NCBI GenBank assembly: GCA_003148945.1
Contig: QGGY01000008.1
Location: 62,001 to 126,000, forward strand
Reading direction: 5' to 3'
DNA: 64,000 bases
Source of the DNA: Murimonas intestini
GTDB taxonomy: Bacteria > Bacillota > Clostridia > Lachnospirales > Lachnospiraceae
The position numbers were made by a program, and so were the translations under genes. Below, piece after piece: positions 51,048-60,210 of the stretch. The notes beneath the pieces were generated by a model. That model had not been told where the DNA came from, did not search any database, and saw only the letters and a program-made list of their open reading frames with translations. Every line of letters starts with the position of its first letter. Position 1 is the stretch's first letter.

Positions 51048-52823
51048 TCACACCGCCTTCTCTTTTATTACATCTGTTTTTCCCTCAGCCTGGTCGAAGT
51101 CGCCTCCGCCCTTTATCTGGGTATTATATATCTCTCTGTATATTTCATTATTCTCAAGCAGTCTTTCATGGGTATCGAATCCATTTATCCTGCCGTCCTC
51201 CAGCACCAGTATCTTATCAGCATCCTGTACACTTGAAATTCGCTGGGCAATGATCAATTTTGTAGTGCCTGGGATCCTGGCTGTAAATGACTCCCTGATC
51301 TTAGCATCCGTGGCCGTGTCCACAGCGCTGGTGGAATCATCCAGGATAAGGACTCTGGGCTTTTTGAGAAGCGCTCTGGCTATACATAGCCTCTGCTTCT
51401 GCCCTCCTGAGACATTAGAGCCGCCCTGCTCAATATAAGTATTATATTTGTCCGGCAGCTGCTCGATAAACTCATCCGCACATGCCTGACGGCATGCTTC
51501 TATGCACTCTTCTTCATCAGCGTTTTCATCGCCCCATCTGAGATTATCCAGGATAGTTCCTGAAAACAGGACATTTTTCTGCAGCACCACAGCCACCTGG
51601 TCACGCAGGCACTCCATGTCATAGGAACGCACATCTTTTCCTCCCACGCAGACAGAGCCTTCTGTCACATCATAGAGCCTGCTGATGAGATTCACAAGAC
51701 TCGACTTGCCGCAGCCCGTGCCTCCGATGATGCCTATGGTTTCCCCTGCGCTGATGTGAAGGTCTATATCATGAAGTGTATCTTTTTTGCTTCCCTGTCT
51801 GTAGGTGAAGTTCACATGATTAAAATCAATACTCCCGTCCCTGATCTCTGTCTCCGGCTTTTCCGGATTCGTCAGGCTGGCCTTTTCAGTGAGCACCTCC
51901 GCTATACGCCGCCCGCTGGCAGCGCTCATAGTGACCATTACAAATATCATGGAAAGCATCATCAGGGACATCATGATTCCCATGATATAGCTGAACATGG
52001 AAGTGAGCTCCCCTGTAGTCAGATTTCCTGCCACAACATAGTGGGCCCCAAACCAGGAAAGTGCAATGACACATCCGTAGATAACAAGCATCATGACAGG
52101 ATTATTAAAGGCCAGAATGCCCTCCGCCTTAACAAAAAGCTTGTAAAGCCTCCCTGCCGCCTCTGTGAATTTCTCATTCTCGTAATCCTCCCGCACAAAT
52201 GCCTTTACAACACGTATGGCGGAGACATTCTCCTGGACACTGGCATTTAAGGCGTCATACTTTTTAAATACTACGTCAAAAATCTTTGTCGTTCTGGTCA
52301 TAACCAGAATGAGCACAGCCGCCAGTACTATGATCGCAGCCACAAAGATGAGGCTCAGTCTCACATTAATAAAAAAGCACATAAACATGCTGCACACCAG
52401 CATCATAGGCGCCCTCACCGCGATCCTGAGTATCATCTGGTATGCGTTCTGCACGTTTGTCACGTCTGTTGTCATTCTTGTCACAAGTCCCGCTGTACTG
52501 TATTTATCAATATTTGAAAATGAAAATGTCTGTATATTACTGTACATGCCATCCCTGAGATTGCACGCAAATCCCGATGACGCGCTGGCTGCATATTTTC
52601 CTGCAAGGACTCCTGATAACAGGCTGAATGCCGCCAGCAGAAGCATCAGGGCGCCATAAAAATAAACCTGGCTGATGTTTCCTGCCTCTATCCCCCTGTC
52701 AATGATCGCAGCCGTAACAAACGGTATCAAAACCTCCATTATAACTTCCAGCGCCGAAAAAAGCGGCGTCAGAAGAGATGCTCTTTTATACTCCTTAACC
52801 TGGCTCAACAATATTTTTATCAT
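51048..52823 (-). CDS. ABC exporter half, degenerate catalytic subunit
   Basis: A start at 52823 (MIKILLSQVKEYKRASLL) has AAGGAGG 11 bases upstream; the ATG at 52844 lacks a site. The 591-residue half-transporter has Walker A GGTGCGKSSLVN and signature VSGGQKQRLCIARA, but Walker B is LILDDSTSAVD (Asp replaces the catalytic Glu) and the switch His is Gln (IIAQRISSV). With the LSQGQ of its partner, one ATP site of the heterodimer is degenerate and the other canonical, as in BmrCD or TM287/288. It is divergent from a LysR regulator, a likely controller. Confidence 0.93.
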   Translation of the reverse strand: MIKILLSQVKEYKRASLLTPLFSALEVIMEVLIPFVTAAIIDRGIEAGNISQVYFYGALMLLLAAFSLLSGVLAGKYAASASSGFACNLRDGMYSNIQTFSFSNIDKYSTAGLVTRMTTDVTNVQNAYQMILRIAVRAPMMLVCSMFMCFFINVRLSLIFVAAIIVLAAVLILVMTRTTKIFDVVFKKYDALNASVQENVSAIRVVKAFVREDYENEKFTEAAGRLYKLFVKAEGILAFNNPVMMLVIYGCVIALSWFGAHYVVAGNLTTGELTSMFSYIMGIMMSLMMLSMIFVMVTMSAASGRRIAEVLTEKASLTNPEKPETEIRDGSIDFNHVNFTYRQGSKKDTLHDIDLHISAGETIGIIGGTGCGKSSLVNLISRLYDVTEGSVCVGGKDVRSYDMECLRDQVAVVLQKNVLFSGTILDNLRWGDENADEEECIEACRQACADEFIEQLPDKYNTYIEQGGSNVSGGQKQRLCIARALLKKPRVLILDDSTSAVDTATDAKIRESFTARIPGTTKLIIAQRISSVQDADKILVLEDGRINGFDTHERLLENNEIYREIYNTQIKGGGDFDQAEGKTDVIKEKAV

Positions 52824-52964
52824 AAATAATGCTTCCTCCTTCATTTCAATCTCTTATAACATTTTCTCACTGTTCCTGTTGAAAGTGAAATCAAAAAATG
52901 TTATTATTAATAAACAACCTTTATCAATTTTGTTTAACAGCTTTTATTTAAAAGGAGGATAATT

Positions 52965-53843
52965 TTGAATACTGTACAGTTAGAGTGCTTTCTGGCTGTT
53001 TCCGAGACACTGAACTTCGCCAGGGCCGCTGAGCATCTTCACATAACCCAGCCTGCCGTCACCCATCAGATAAATTCTCTGGAATCAGAGCTGGATGTAA
53101 AATTATTCAAGCGAACAACGAGAACTGTAGAATTGACAGAAGAAGGGTGGAGTTTCTTCAACGACGCAAAAACCATCCTGAATATGACACATATGGCTAA
53201 AGCACGCCTTTCAAGCCATAATACGGAAGAGATACGTTCTATCGGGATCGGCTGCCACAGCCCCATGGAACTCTCTCTGCTTCCAAAACCGCTGAATGCT
53301 TTTTTAAAGAAATACCCTGATATCCACCCTGAGCTGAAGATGGTGCCGTTTCAGGCACTGCAGAATCTTCTTCAGGAGGAAAATATAGATGTAATGATGG
53401 GATTCCTGGATGAAAACTCAAAGAAACTGCCGGGAGTATATGTAGAACTTACAAAAGCCCCCCTGGCCTGTGTCATGTCTCCCTCCCATCCACTGTCCAG
53501 CAGGGAGAGCCTCCGCCTGGAGGATCTTAAAGAGGGAAAGCTTATTATATGCAGTCCTCGTAAAACCTCTGCGGCAGTATCCAGGATCCAGGGACAGCTG
53601 ATCGGCTGCAGGACGCCTTCTGATGTATATTTCTGTGACAATATTGAGTGCGGAATAACACTGGTGCAGGCTGGGGTTGGCTTTATAATACTTCCTGCTA
53701 TACTGCCTGAGCACAGCAGCGCCCTCTCCCATGTCCTGCTGGAAGGTGTCCAGCCGGAGTCATTCGGTCTGTATTATAAGACACTGCAGAGAAACCAGCC
53801 TTTGAAGGATTTTATACAATTCATGAAAGAATATTTCAGCTGA
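52965..53843 (+). CDS. LysR-family transcriptional regulator
   Basis: The 292-residue protein begins at a TTG codon with AAAGGAGG upstream. The N-terminal winged helix is classical: VQLECFLAVSETLNFARAAEHL, ITQPAVTHQINSLE, LDVKLFKRTTRTVELT. The C-terminal part is a periplasmic-binding-like effector domain (IGIGCHSPMELSLLP, DVMMGFLDE, LIICSPRK). It is divergent from the ABC exporter pair with a 142 bp gap, so it may control those genes and itself. The inducer is unknown. Confidence 0.92.
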   Translation: MNTVQLECFLAVSETLNFARAAEHLHITQPAVTHQINSLESELDVKLFKRTTRTVELTEEGWSFFNDAKTILNMTHMAKARLSSHNTEEIRSIGIGCHSPMELSLLPKPLNAFLKKYPDIHPELKMVPFQALQNLLQEENIDVMMGFLDENSKKLPGVYVELTKAPLACVMSPSHPLSSRESLRLEDLKEGKLIICSPRKTSAAVSRIQGQLIGCRTPSDVYFCDNIECGITLVQAGVGFIILPAILPEHSSALSHVLLEGVQPESFGLYYKTLQRNQPLKDFIQFMKEYFS

Positions 53844-53858
53844 AGATGAAAACAAAAG

Positions 53859-53897
53859 TGCCCCACAGCATAGAAACTCAGCTGTGGGGCAGCATTT
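53859..53897. terminator. Bidirectional terminator between LysR and RpiB-like genes
   Basis: Perfect 11 bp arms TGCCCCACAGC and GCTGTGGGGCA (53859-53869 and 53881-53891) with an 11-base loop. On the plus strand GCATTTTTT follows; on the minus strand CACTTTTG. It serves both convergent genes. Confidence 0.9.
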
Positions 53898-53898
53898 T

Positions 53899-54537
53899 TT
53901 ACTGAAGGATTTCTTTTACGCATTCAGCAATCTGTTCGTCTTTACAGTTTTCAAAGAAATACTCCCGGAACTTCTCCCCTGACAGGGCGCCTTTTACAAG
54001 CTCTCTGTCCAGATTCTTAAGGATAGTCACCAGATCTGTATATGTATGCTTCTTCACTTCATCCAGGATCTTTTTATTCCTCTGTTCCGGAACAGCCCTC
54101 TCTCTGGGATAGCCCTGCCCGCTCTCTTCCACGTACAGCTTTTCAAATATATACTCCAGGTTCAGGTCTCCGCCCCATCCGAATCCTTTTGCAAAGGGGA
54201 TCGCAATTGCATTGCCGTCATTGATCTGTGCAAATGTGTATGCATCCAGAGGATCTTCCACATGGCCGCAGATCACACCCGGGAATGAATTGCAGGCCAG
54301 CATGGCCCCTTCTCCTGTGCCGCAGCCTGTGATCACATAATCCGCTGCTTTGGAATTCAGAAGAACTGCTGCCAGAATCCCTACCTGGACATATGTGAGC
54401 TGGCATTCGTCCTCTGCCGTGTACATTCCATAATTAAATACTTCATGCCCCATGGGCTCAACTACTTTTTTTAATGAATTTAAGATCATGGCATTCTTTG
54501 ATGCCTGGCTGTTTTCGTTGATAAGTGCTATTTTCAT
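53899..54537 (-). CDS. RpiB/LacAB-family isomerase, DhuI-like
   Basis: The 212-residue protein has the RpiB fold: MKIALINENSQASKN, the active-site Cys loop ITGCGTGEGAMLACNSF near residue 72, and GVICGHVEDPLDAY. It has a C-terminal extension beyond RpiB (about 150 residues), as in the RpiB-like DhuI isomerases of streptococcal glycosaminoglycan uronate catabolism, recalled to be near this length. The neighbours KduD and KduI make 4-deoxy-L-threo-5-hexosulose uronate the likely substrate. GGAGG precedes the ATG. It is the last gene of the minus-strand kduI-kduD-rpiB series. Confidence 0.82.
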   Translation of the reverse strand: MKIALINENSQASKNAMILNSLKKVVEPMGHEVFNYGMYTAEDECQLTYVQVGILAAVLLNSKAADYVITGCGTGEGAMLACNSFPGVICGHVEDPLDAYTFAQINDGNAIAIPFAKGFGWGGDLNLEYIFEKLYVEESGQGYPRERAVPEQRNKKILDEVKKHTYTDLVTILKNLDRELVKGALSGEKFREYFFENCKDEQIAECVKEILQ

Positions 54538-54592
54538 TTTCTATTCCTCCATTATTGATCCTTGATTGATGCGGCAGGGTATTTGACCCGGG

Positions 54593-55393
54593 TTACGGCT
54601 GTTTCCCAATATATGCCAAAATTCCGCCGTCCACATATAAAATATGCCCGTTTACAAAGTCAGAGGCATCTGATGCCAAAAATACTGCCGGTCCCATCAG
54701 GTCTTCAGGTGTTCCCCACCTGGCTGCCGGTGTCTTTCCTATAATAAATTTGTCAAAGGGATGTTTTGTGCCGTCCGGCTGTGTCTCCCTGAGGGGAGCC
54801 GTCTGTGGCGTGGCGATATACCCCGGCCCGATCCCGTTGCACTGGATATTGTATTCTCCGTATTCAGAGCATATATTCCTTGTGAGCATCTTAAGGCCGC
54901 CCTTTGCAGCCGCATAGGCAGACACTGTCTCACGTCCCAGCTCACTCATCATTGAGCAGACATTTATGATCTTGCCATGTCCTTTTTTGATCATACCGGG
55001 GATGACAGCTTTAGACATGATAAACGGAGCGTTCAGGTCTATATCCACCACCTGTCTGAATTCCTCGGCTGACATTTCATGCATGGGGATCCTCTTTATA
55101 ATTCCCGCATTATTTACAAGGATATCTATTGTGCCCAGCTCTGATTCAATATCAGACACCATCTTCCGGACCTGGTCCTCATCAGTCACGTCGCAGATAT
55201 ATCCCTTTGCGTCAATTCCTTTTGCACTGTACTCTTCCATGGCTTTATCCATGTGTTCCTGCCCACGGCAGTTAAATGCAATCTTTGCACCGGCATTTGC
55301 ATATGCTTCCGCAATGGCAAATCCAATCCCGTAAGCTGCCCCTGTCACAAGCGCAACCTTTCCTTCCAGTGAAAAGCTCTTCATAATATCCAT
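54593..55393 (-). CDS. kduD: KduD-like short-chain dehydrogenase
   Basis: A start at 55393 (AGGAGG six bases upstream) gives 266 residues. The NAD motif is TGAAYGIGFAIAEA near residue 20, NNAGI follows near 92, and the catalytic pair is in SAYAAAKGG (Tyr and Lys), with Ser upstream in NVCSMMSELG. The protein matches the gluconate 5-dehydrogenase/2-deoxy-D-gluconate 3-dehydrogenase (KduD) group. Adjacent KduI indicates reduction of 2,5-diketo-3-deoxygluconate to KDG. It lies 55 bp before the RpiB-like gene. Confidence 0.87.
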   Translation of the reverse strand: MDIMKSFSLEGKVALVTGAAYGIGFAIAEAYANAGAKIAFNCRGQEHMDKAMEEYSAKGIDAKGYICDVTDEDQVRKMVSDIESELGTIDILVNNAGIIKRIPMHEMSAEEFRQVVDIDLNAPFIMSKAVIPGMIKKGHGKIINVCSMMSELGRETVSAYAAAKGGLKMLTRNICSEYGEYNIQCNGIGPGYIATPQTAPLRETQPDGTKHPFDKFIIGKTPAARWGTPEDLMGPAVFLASDASDFVNGHILYVDGGILAYIGKQP

Positions 55394-55435
55394 ATTTGTC
55401 CTCCTGTCCATGTACTTACTTTTATTGCAGCCTGT

Positions 55436-56299
55436 TTACATCAGGTCCTTCATTGCCACTGCATCCATATCGTCAAAGTCCTGGTTCTCTCCCACCATTC
55501 CCCATATGAAGGTGTAATTCCTGCTTCCGCTTCCCGAATGTATTGACCAGCTCGGAGAGATGACTGCCTCTTCATTGCGGATCACAATATGTCTTGTCTC
55601 ATTCGGCTCTCCCATGTAATGCATGACAAATGCGTCCTGTGGCATGTCAAAGTACAGATACACCTCCATCCTTCTGTCATGAGTATGGCAGGGCATAGTA
55701 TTCCAGACACTGCCGGGCTCCAGGCTTGTCATACCCATTTCCAGCTGGCAGCTCTCCACCTGTCCGGGAAGGATATATTTACAGATCGTCCTGTGGTTTG
55801 ACTCTTCCAGACATCCCAGTTCTACTTTATTTTCGTCCTTAATGATCACTGTGCCTTCCTCAGGGACACCCTCCCGCTTTATTAATACTGTAGGGCATGT
55901 TCTGTGGGCCGGTGCGCTGTTTATATAGAATTTGGCAGGGTCTGCGCTGTCATCACTCTCAAACACAACTTCCCTTTTCCCCATTCCAATGTACATGCCT
56001 TCTCTTGCACCTACTGCGTACACCTTCCCGTCAACATTTATCTTTCCCGGGCCTCCGATGTTGATGACTCCCATTTCCCTTCTCTGAAGGAAATATTCTG
56101 CCCTGAGCTCTTCACCTGCTGTCAGTACCAGCTTTTCATTGACAGGAGTTGCCGCGCCTGTGATAATACGGTCAATATGGCTGTACACCAGTTTGATCTC
56201 ATCAGCAGTAAAAAGCCCCTGTATTAAAAATTCCTCTCTGAGCCTCTCCGTTGTATAGTGTTTTACATCTCTTGGAGATGAAGCTGTCCTTAATTCCAT
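55436..56299 (-). CDS. kduI: 5-keto-4-deoxyuronate isomerase
   Basis: The ATG at 56299 with AAAGGG eight bases upstream is preferred over a GTG at 56308; it gives 287 residues. The cupin metal motif is MPCHTHDRRMEVYLYFD near residue 195 and the C-terminal signature is IHSGSGSRNYTFIWGMVGENQ. Length is typical for KduI. The enzyme converts 4-deoxy-L-threo-5-hexosulose uronate to 2,5-diketo-3-deoxygluconate. It is the first gene of the minus-strand uronate unit and has a clear promoter and operator. Confidence 0.95.
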   Translation of the reverse strand: MELRTASSPRDVKHYTTERLREEFLIQGLFTADEIKLVYSHIDRIITGAATPVNEKLVLTAGEELRAEYFLQRREMGVINIGGPGKINVDGKVYAVGAREGMYIGMGKREVVFESDDSADPAKFYINSAPAHRTCPTVLIKREGVPEEGTVIIKDENKVELGCLEESNHRTICKYILPGQVESCQLEMGMTSLEPGSVWNTMPCHTHDRRMEVYLYFDMPQDAFVMHYMGEPNETRHIVIRNEEAVISPSWSIHSGSGSRNYTFIWGMVGENQDFDDMDAVAMKDLM

Positions 56300-56341
56300 T
56301 TCCTGCACCCTTTCTTATCTTTGACTGTCGTCCATAGTTTT

Positions 56342-56376
56342 CCGGCTGTGTTATGCTATCTATCATAACATGCCGG
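56342..56376. promoter_or_regulatory. Palindromic operator at the kduI start site
   Basis: Nested arms CCGGC/GCCGG and TGTTATG-N8-CATAACA form a 35 bp imperfect palindrome directly after the kduI -10 box. A repressor bound here would block transcription. The cognate protein is not evident; the divergent AraC protein would normally prefer direct repeats. Confidence 0.7.
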
Positions 56377-56405
56377 ATTATCAGTTTCTTGTGATTTATT
56401 GCCAA
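56377..56405 (-). promoter_or_regulatory. Promoter of kduI
   Basis: On the minus strand TTGGCA (56400-56405), a 17 bp spacer and GATAAT (56377-56382) form a good promoter with a start near 56370, inside the palindrome. Confidence 0.7.
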
Positions 56406-56442
56406 AAACCTTGCAAATATTGTACATTTTTCTGTCTGAGAA

Positions 56443-56451
56443 TGTTATAAT
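56443..56451 (+). promoter_or_regulatory. Extended -10 promoter of araC-type gene
   Basis: TGT plus TATAAT lies 40 bp upstream of the AraC-family start at 56492. Confidence 0.5.
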
Positions 56452-56491
56452 AGCCGTAAGAAACCACAGAGATTAAATGGAGGTGAATAAA

Positions 56492-57349
56492 ATGAAGGAA
56501 TTTAATTCCTGTAAGGATGCCATCGATTCCTGCATAGACAAAAAGTCCTTTGCCATCGCCCATCTCTATAAGGATGAAAAACCCATGGATATGCACATAC
56601 ACGACAGCTATGAGATCTATTACTCTATCTCCGGAGGAAAACAGTTTTTAATAGATAACCGTTTTTACGATATCCAGCCCGGCGATATATTTTTTATTAA
56701 TCAGTACGAGAGCCACCATCTGACCCAGATAGACAGCCAGATCCATGAACGCATCGTACTTTCTATCTATCCGGAATATCTGAAAAACTTATGTACTAAG
56801 GCCACTGACCTCAACTACTGCTTCTCCCACCGGGACCGGGGCTGCCATCATAAGATCTCCCTCCCGCCTGAAGACCAGAAACGCTTCAGGTATTACATAC
56901 ACAAGCTCTGCAGCATTCAGGGATACGGCGAAGATCTGCTGGAGCAGTCCGGCTTTGTAGAAATGATGGTTTTTCTGAACAGGATATTCTGCGAGAGCTG
57001 TCATGAAAGACAATTCAACGAGGGGAGTAATTATCATAAAGAGGTAGATCAGATACTCAGTTATATTAACCAGAATATAAAAAATCCCCTAACTATCGAA
57101 GAGCTGTCATCACATTTCTATCTCAGCTCTTCCTATCTCTGCCGCATATTCAAGCAGGCCACGGGCACGACTATCAATAAATATATTACCGCAAAACGGA
57201 TCACCATCGCAAAGGCTCTTCTCACAGAAGGCTCAACAGTCAACGAAGCATGTGAAGAATCCGGCTTCAATGATTACAGCAATTTTCTGAAGGCCTTCTC
57301 CAGAGCCGTGGGAGTCTCTCCTAAAAAGTATTCCAGTTTTTCAACATAA
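56492..57349 (+). CDS. AraC-family regulator of the uronate locus
   Basis: A start at 56492 has GGAGGTG seven bases upstream and gives 285 residues. An N-terminal cupin sensor (MDMHIHDSYEIYYSISGGKQF, IQPGDIFFINQYESHHL) is followed by a double helix-turn-helix (NPLTIEELSSHFYLSSSYLCRIFKQ and VNEACEESGFNDYSNFLKAFSRAVG, ending in SPKKYS). It is divergent from kduI and convergent with the TRAP genes, so it probably activates uronate uptake or catabolism in response to a sugar acid. Confidence 0.92.
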   Translation: MKEFNSCKDAIDSCIDKKSFAIAHLYKDEKPMDMHIHDSYEIYYSISGGKQFLIDNRFYDIQPGDIFFINQYESHHLTQIDSQIHERIVLSIYPEYLKNLCTKATDLNYCFSHRDRGCHHKISLPPEDQKRFRYYIHKLCSIQGYGEDLLEQSGFVEMMVFLNRIFCESCHERQFNEGSNYHKEVDQILSYINQNIKNPLTIEELSSHFYLSSSYLCRIFKQATGTTINKYITAKRITIAKALLTEGSTVNEACEESGFNDYSNFLKAFSRAVGVSPKKYSSFST

Positions 57350-57356
57350 AGGCAAA

Positions 57357-58664
57357 TTATACGTATCCCATCAGTCCGGGCAGCCACAGGGACAGCAGAG
57401 GAATATATGTCACAAGGAGCAGTACAAGAAAAATAGCTGCAAAATATATCAGAAGCTGCTTAAAGACAGTTTCGATCCTCACTTTTCCAACCTTCACGCC
57501 GACAAAAAGTGTTGTCCCTACCGGAGGAGTGATCGTCCCGATACAGAGATTAAAAATCAGCATGATTCCAAAGTGCACAGTATTCATCCCCAGCGCTGTG
57601 CACACAGGTAAAAATATAGGGGTGAAGATCAGGCAGGCAGGAGTCATATCCATGAAGGTTCCCACAAAAAGCAGTATAATGTTAATGATAAACAGGATCA
57701 CAAATTTATTGTCCGTAAGTCCCAGAAGTCCGCGGGAAATAGCTGTGGGCAGTCCTGTGAAAGCCATGACCCACGACATGATCGCAGAAACTCCTATCAA
57801 AAAGACTATGATCCCCGTCATCCTGGCGCTTTCTCTGAAAATCTGAGGAAGATCCTTAAAACGGATGGATTTATAAAAGAACAGAGAAAGGATCAGGCTG
57901 TATACAACTGCTACTACTGAACCCTCTGTAGCTGTAAAAATCCCGAATATGATCCCCCCGATCACGATAATGATCAGAAGCAGGCAGGGCAGAGCCTGAA
58001 AGAGAATGCTCAGCTTTTCTTTTGCCTCAAATTTCGTTTTGCTCCTGTAGCCAAATTTTTTTGCCAGCATATAGATGACAAGCATACACGCCAGCCCCCA
58101 CAAAAGCCCCGGAATATATCCGGCCATGAAAAGAGCTGCAACTGAAGTTCCCCCGCTCACAAGCGAGAATGTTATCATTACATTGCTGGGCGGTATTAAA
58201 AGTCCGGTTGGCGCTGTGGCTATATTGGCAGCCGCTGAAAAGTTAGGATCATATCCTTCCTCTTCTTCCACAGGACCGATGATGGAACCCATTGCGGATG
58301 CAGCCGCTGTACCTGAACCTGAGATAGCCCCGAAAAGCATATTGGCAATTACGTTAGTCTGGGCCAGCGCCCCGGGAGTCCTTCCCGTCACAAGCTTTGC
58401 AAGGTTGATAAGCCTTATGGCTATCCCGCCTTTGTTCATTATATTTCCGGCCAGAATAAAAAAAGGGATGGCCAGAAGGGAGAAAATGGAGATCCCTGAG
58501 AATATCCTCTGTGCCCCTGTGACAACGGCGGCCTCAAAGTTCAGCACCGGGAGGATGGCGCACACAGATGACACTGCCAGCGCTGCCGCGATGGGCACTC
58601 CCGCCACCAGCATGATCAGCAGCAATACTAAAATGATTAATCCTGATGTGACTGCAATATCCAT
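57357..58664 (-). CDS. TRAP transporter large permease (DctM)
   Basis: The 435-residue protein has about twelve hydrophobic segments and DctM signatures: PFFILAGNIMNKGGIAIRLI, LARVTGRTPGALAQTNV-like region, GSGTAAASAMGSIIGPVEEEEGYD and a second half with LLFVGTFMDMTPACLIFTPIFLPV and GTITPPVGTTLFVG. It uses a sodium gradient to import an organic acid. It shares one base with the small permease stop codon (TAATG). The neighbours point to a hexuronate or uronide as substrate. Confidence 0.95.
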   Translation of the reverse strand: MDIAVTSGLIILVLLLIMLVAGVPIAAALAVSSVCAILPVLNFEAAVVTGAQRIFSGISIFSLLAIPFFILAGNIMNKGGIAIRLINLAKLVTGRTPGALAQTNVIANMLFGAISGSGTAAASAMGSIIGPVEEEEGYDPNFSAAANIATAPTGLLIPPSNVMITFSLVSGGTSVAALFMAGYIPGLLWGLACMLVIYMLAKKFGYRSKTKFEAKEKLSILFQALPCLLLIIIVIGGIIFGIFTATEGSVVAVVYSLILSLFFYKSIRFKDLPQIFRESARMTGIIVFLIGVSAIMSWVMAFTGLPTAISRGLLGLTDNKFVILFIINIILLFVGTFMDMTPACLIFTPIFLPVCTALGMNTVHFGIMLIFNLCIGTITPPVGTTLFVGVKVGKVRIETVFKQLLIYFAAIFLVLLLVTYIPLLSLWLPGLMGYV

Positions 58665-59158
58665 TATTCATATCCCTCCCTGTCCTTATCTGTGAAGAGT
58701 GTGATCACGTTCAGTACATTATAGATCATGATCAGCGCTCCTGAAAGCGGCACTACTGTATATACTGCGCCCATGGGTATCCCCAGGGAAGCAGTTACCT
58801 GGGTCATCGTCAGCTTCATGATGCTGATGCCCCCATAGACCATTACAATAGCCGCAAAAGCAAAAATTAGGCACTCAATCAGAACTTCCAGCCACAGCCG
58901 TCCGTTTCCCCTCAGCTTATCCGCAAGGAATCCCATTCTCATATGATCCCTCTCTCCAAATACATAAGCAGCAGCCAGAAGAGCCATCCATGTGAAGCTG
59001 TATGTCAGAAGCTCTTCTGAAACGGTACTGGGGCTATTAAAGAAATATCTTATGACGATCTGATAGGTGCCGATGCAGACCATAAATGCAAAAATGGCTG
59101 CACATGCAGTTCCAAGTATTTTATCCAGCCATGATCTGGCTGTCTTTACCGTTTTCAT
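58664..59158 (-). CDS. TRAP transporter small permease (DctQ)
   Basis: The 164-residue protein has four membrane helices and the DctQ pattern: ILGTACAAIFAFMVCIGTYQIVIRYFF, SEELLTYSFTWMALLAAAYVFGERDHMRMGFL. GGAGGAG precedes the ATG. It joins the large permease in the membrane complex. It lies 14 bp after the binding-protein gene. Confidence 0.94.
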   Translation of the reverse strand: MKTVKTARSWLDKILGTACAAIFAFMVCIGTYQIVIRYFFNSPSTVSEELLTYSFTWMALLAAAYVFGERDHMRMGFLADKLRGNGRLWLEVLIECLIFAFAAIVMVYGGISIMKLTMTQVTASLGIPMGAVYTVVPLSGALIMIYNVLNVITLFTDKDREGYE

Positions 59159-59172
59159 ATACCGCTCCTCCT

Positions 59173-60210
59173 TCAGTCCTCTGCTGCCTTTTCGTTGATC
59201 TCCTGGATATACTCATAGAAATCCCTGATATCCTCATTTTTTTCAAGCATTTCCTCATGAAGGGGAAGTACCTTTTCTTTAAACGCGTCTACATCCACCT
59301 CTATGAATTCCACGCCCATCTGATTTTCAGCAATATTCTTTGCCTCCTCTATCTGCTCTGCCCACTTCTCCTGTTCTGTCTGTGTAGAGATATCAGCTGC
59401 CTCCTCAAATATCTTCCTTTCCTCTTCTGTAAGTCCCTCAAGAAATTTCAGGTTTCCTATCAGCATATCTGGTACCATCTGATGCTGGTCATAGGAATAA
59501 TATTTTGCCACTTCCCCATGCTTGTTATTTGTCAAAGCCAGCTCATTATTTTCAGCTCCCTCGATAACCCCCTGCTGGATGGCCGTATAGACTTCTCCAA
59601 AACTCATTGGAGACGCAGCCGCCCCAAATGCCTGCATCATCTTTACACTTGCAGGGCTCTGCTGTACACGTATCTTCTGCCCCTTCAGGTCTTCAGGCGC
59701 ATAGATTGGCTTCTTGGCATAAAAATTCCTGGTTCCCGCGTTATACCATGTCAAAGCTTCAAAGCCCGCCTCATCCGTAGACTCATATATATTTTTCATA
59801 TAATCTTTATCATTCATGACTGATTCATAAATTTCCGGTGAATCAAACAGGTATGGCATGCTGAATATCTCATATACATCTGCAAAAGTCTCCAGGTTTG
59901 CCGTCCCGGCCACCACAAAATCAATGGCGCCTGTCTGTGTCAGTTCGATCGCCTTCTGGGCTGATCCGAGGATCTCATTAGGAAATATCTGTATCTCATA
60001 TTTGTCTCCCAGTTTTTCTTCCACATACTCCTTAAACGCCAGAAGCCCCAGATGCTCCGGATGTGTCTCAGACTGTCCATGGGCGATCCTGATTATCCTC
60101 CTGCTCTCCCCCTGCCCTGCACATCCTGTCAACACTGTCAGCAGAACAAGCCCCGCAAAGACTGCTGCATATTTACTGAATTTATTTTTAGCCACTGCTT
60201 CCGCCTCCAT
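59173..60210 (-). CDS. TRAP transporter substrate-binding lipoprotein (DctP)
   Basis: The 345-residue protein has a signal peptide ending in lipobox VLTGC, then a DctP fold: IRIAHGQSETHPEHLGLLAFKEYVEE, EILGSAQKAIELTQTGAIDFVVAG, TWYNAGTRNFYAKKPI and the conserved Arg in KGQKIRVQQSP that binds the substrate carboxylate. The TRAP DctP family binds carboxylates such as uronates. The ATG at 60210 has AGGA upstream; a GTG at 60195 has GGAGG eight bases upstream and is an equally good start. Expression is divergent from uxaA, with an operator between them. Confidence 0.93.
   Translation of the reverse strand: MEAEAVAKNKFSKYAAVFAGLVLLTVLTGCAGQGESRRIIRIAHGQSETHPEHLGLLAFKEYVEEKLGDKYEIQIFPNEILGSAQKAIELTQTGAIDFVVAGTANLETFADVYEIFSMPYLFDSPEIYESVMNDKDYMKNIYESTDEAGFEALTWYNAGTRNFYAKKPIYAPEDLKGQKIRVQQSPASVKMMQAFGAAASPMSFGEVYTAIQQGVIEGAENNELALTNNKHGEVAKYYSYDQHQMVPDMLIGNLKFLEGLTEEERKIFEEAADISTQTEQEKWAEQIEEAKNIAENQMGVEFIEVDVDAFKEKVLPLHEEMLEKNEDIRDFYEYIQEINEKAAED

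Noticed and set aside
55400..55430. Half-site GTACTTAC between kduI and kduD resembling the 60312 palindrome
   Set aside because: Only one half is present and it lacks symmetry, so it is not called as an operator.
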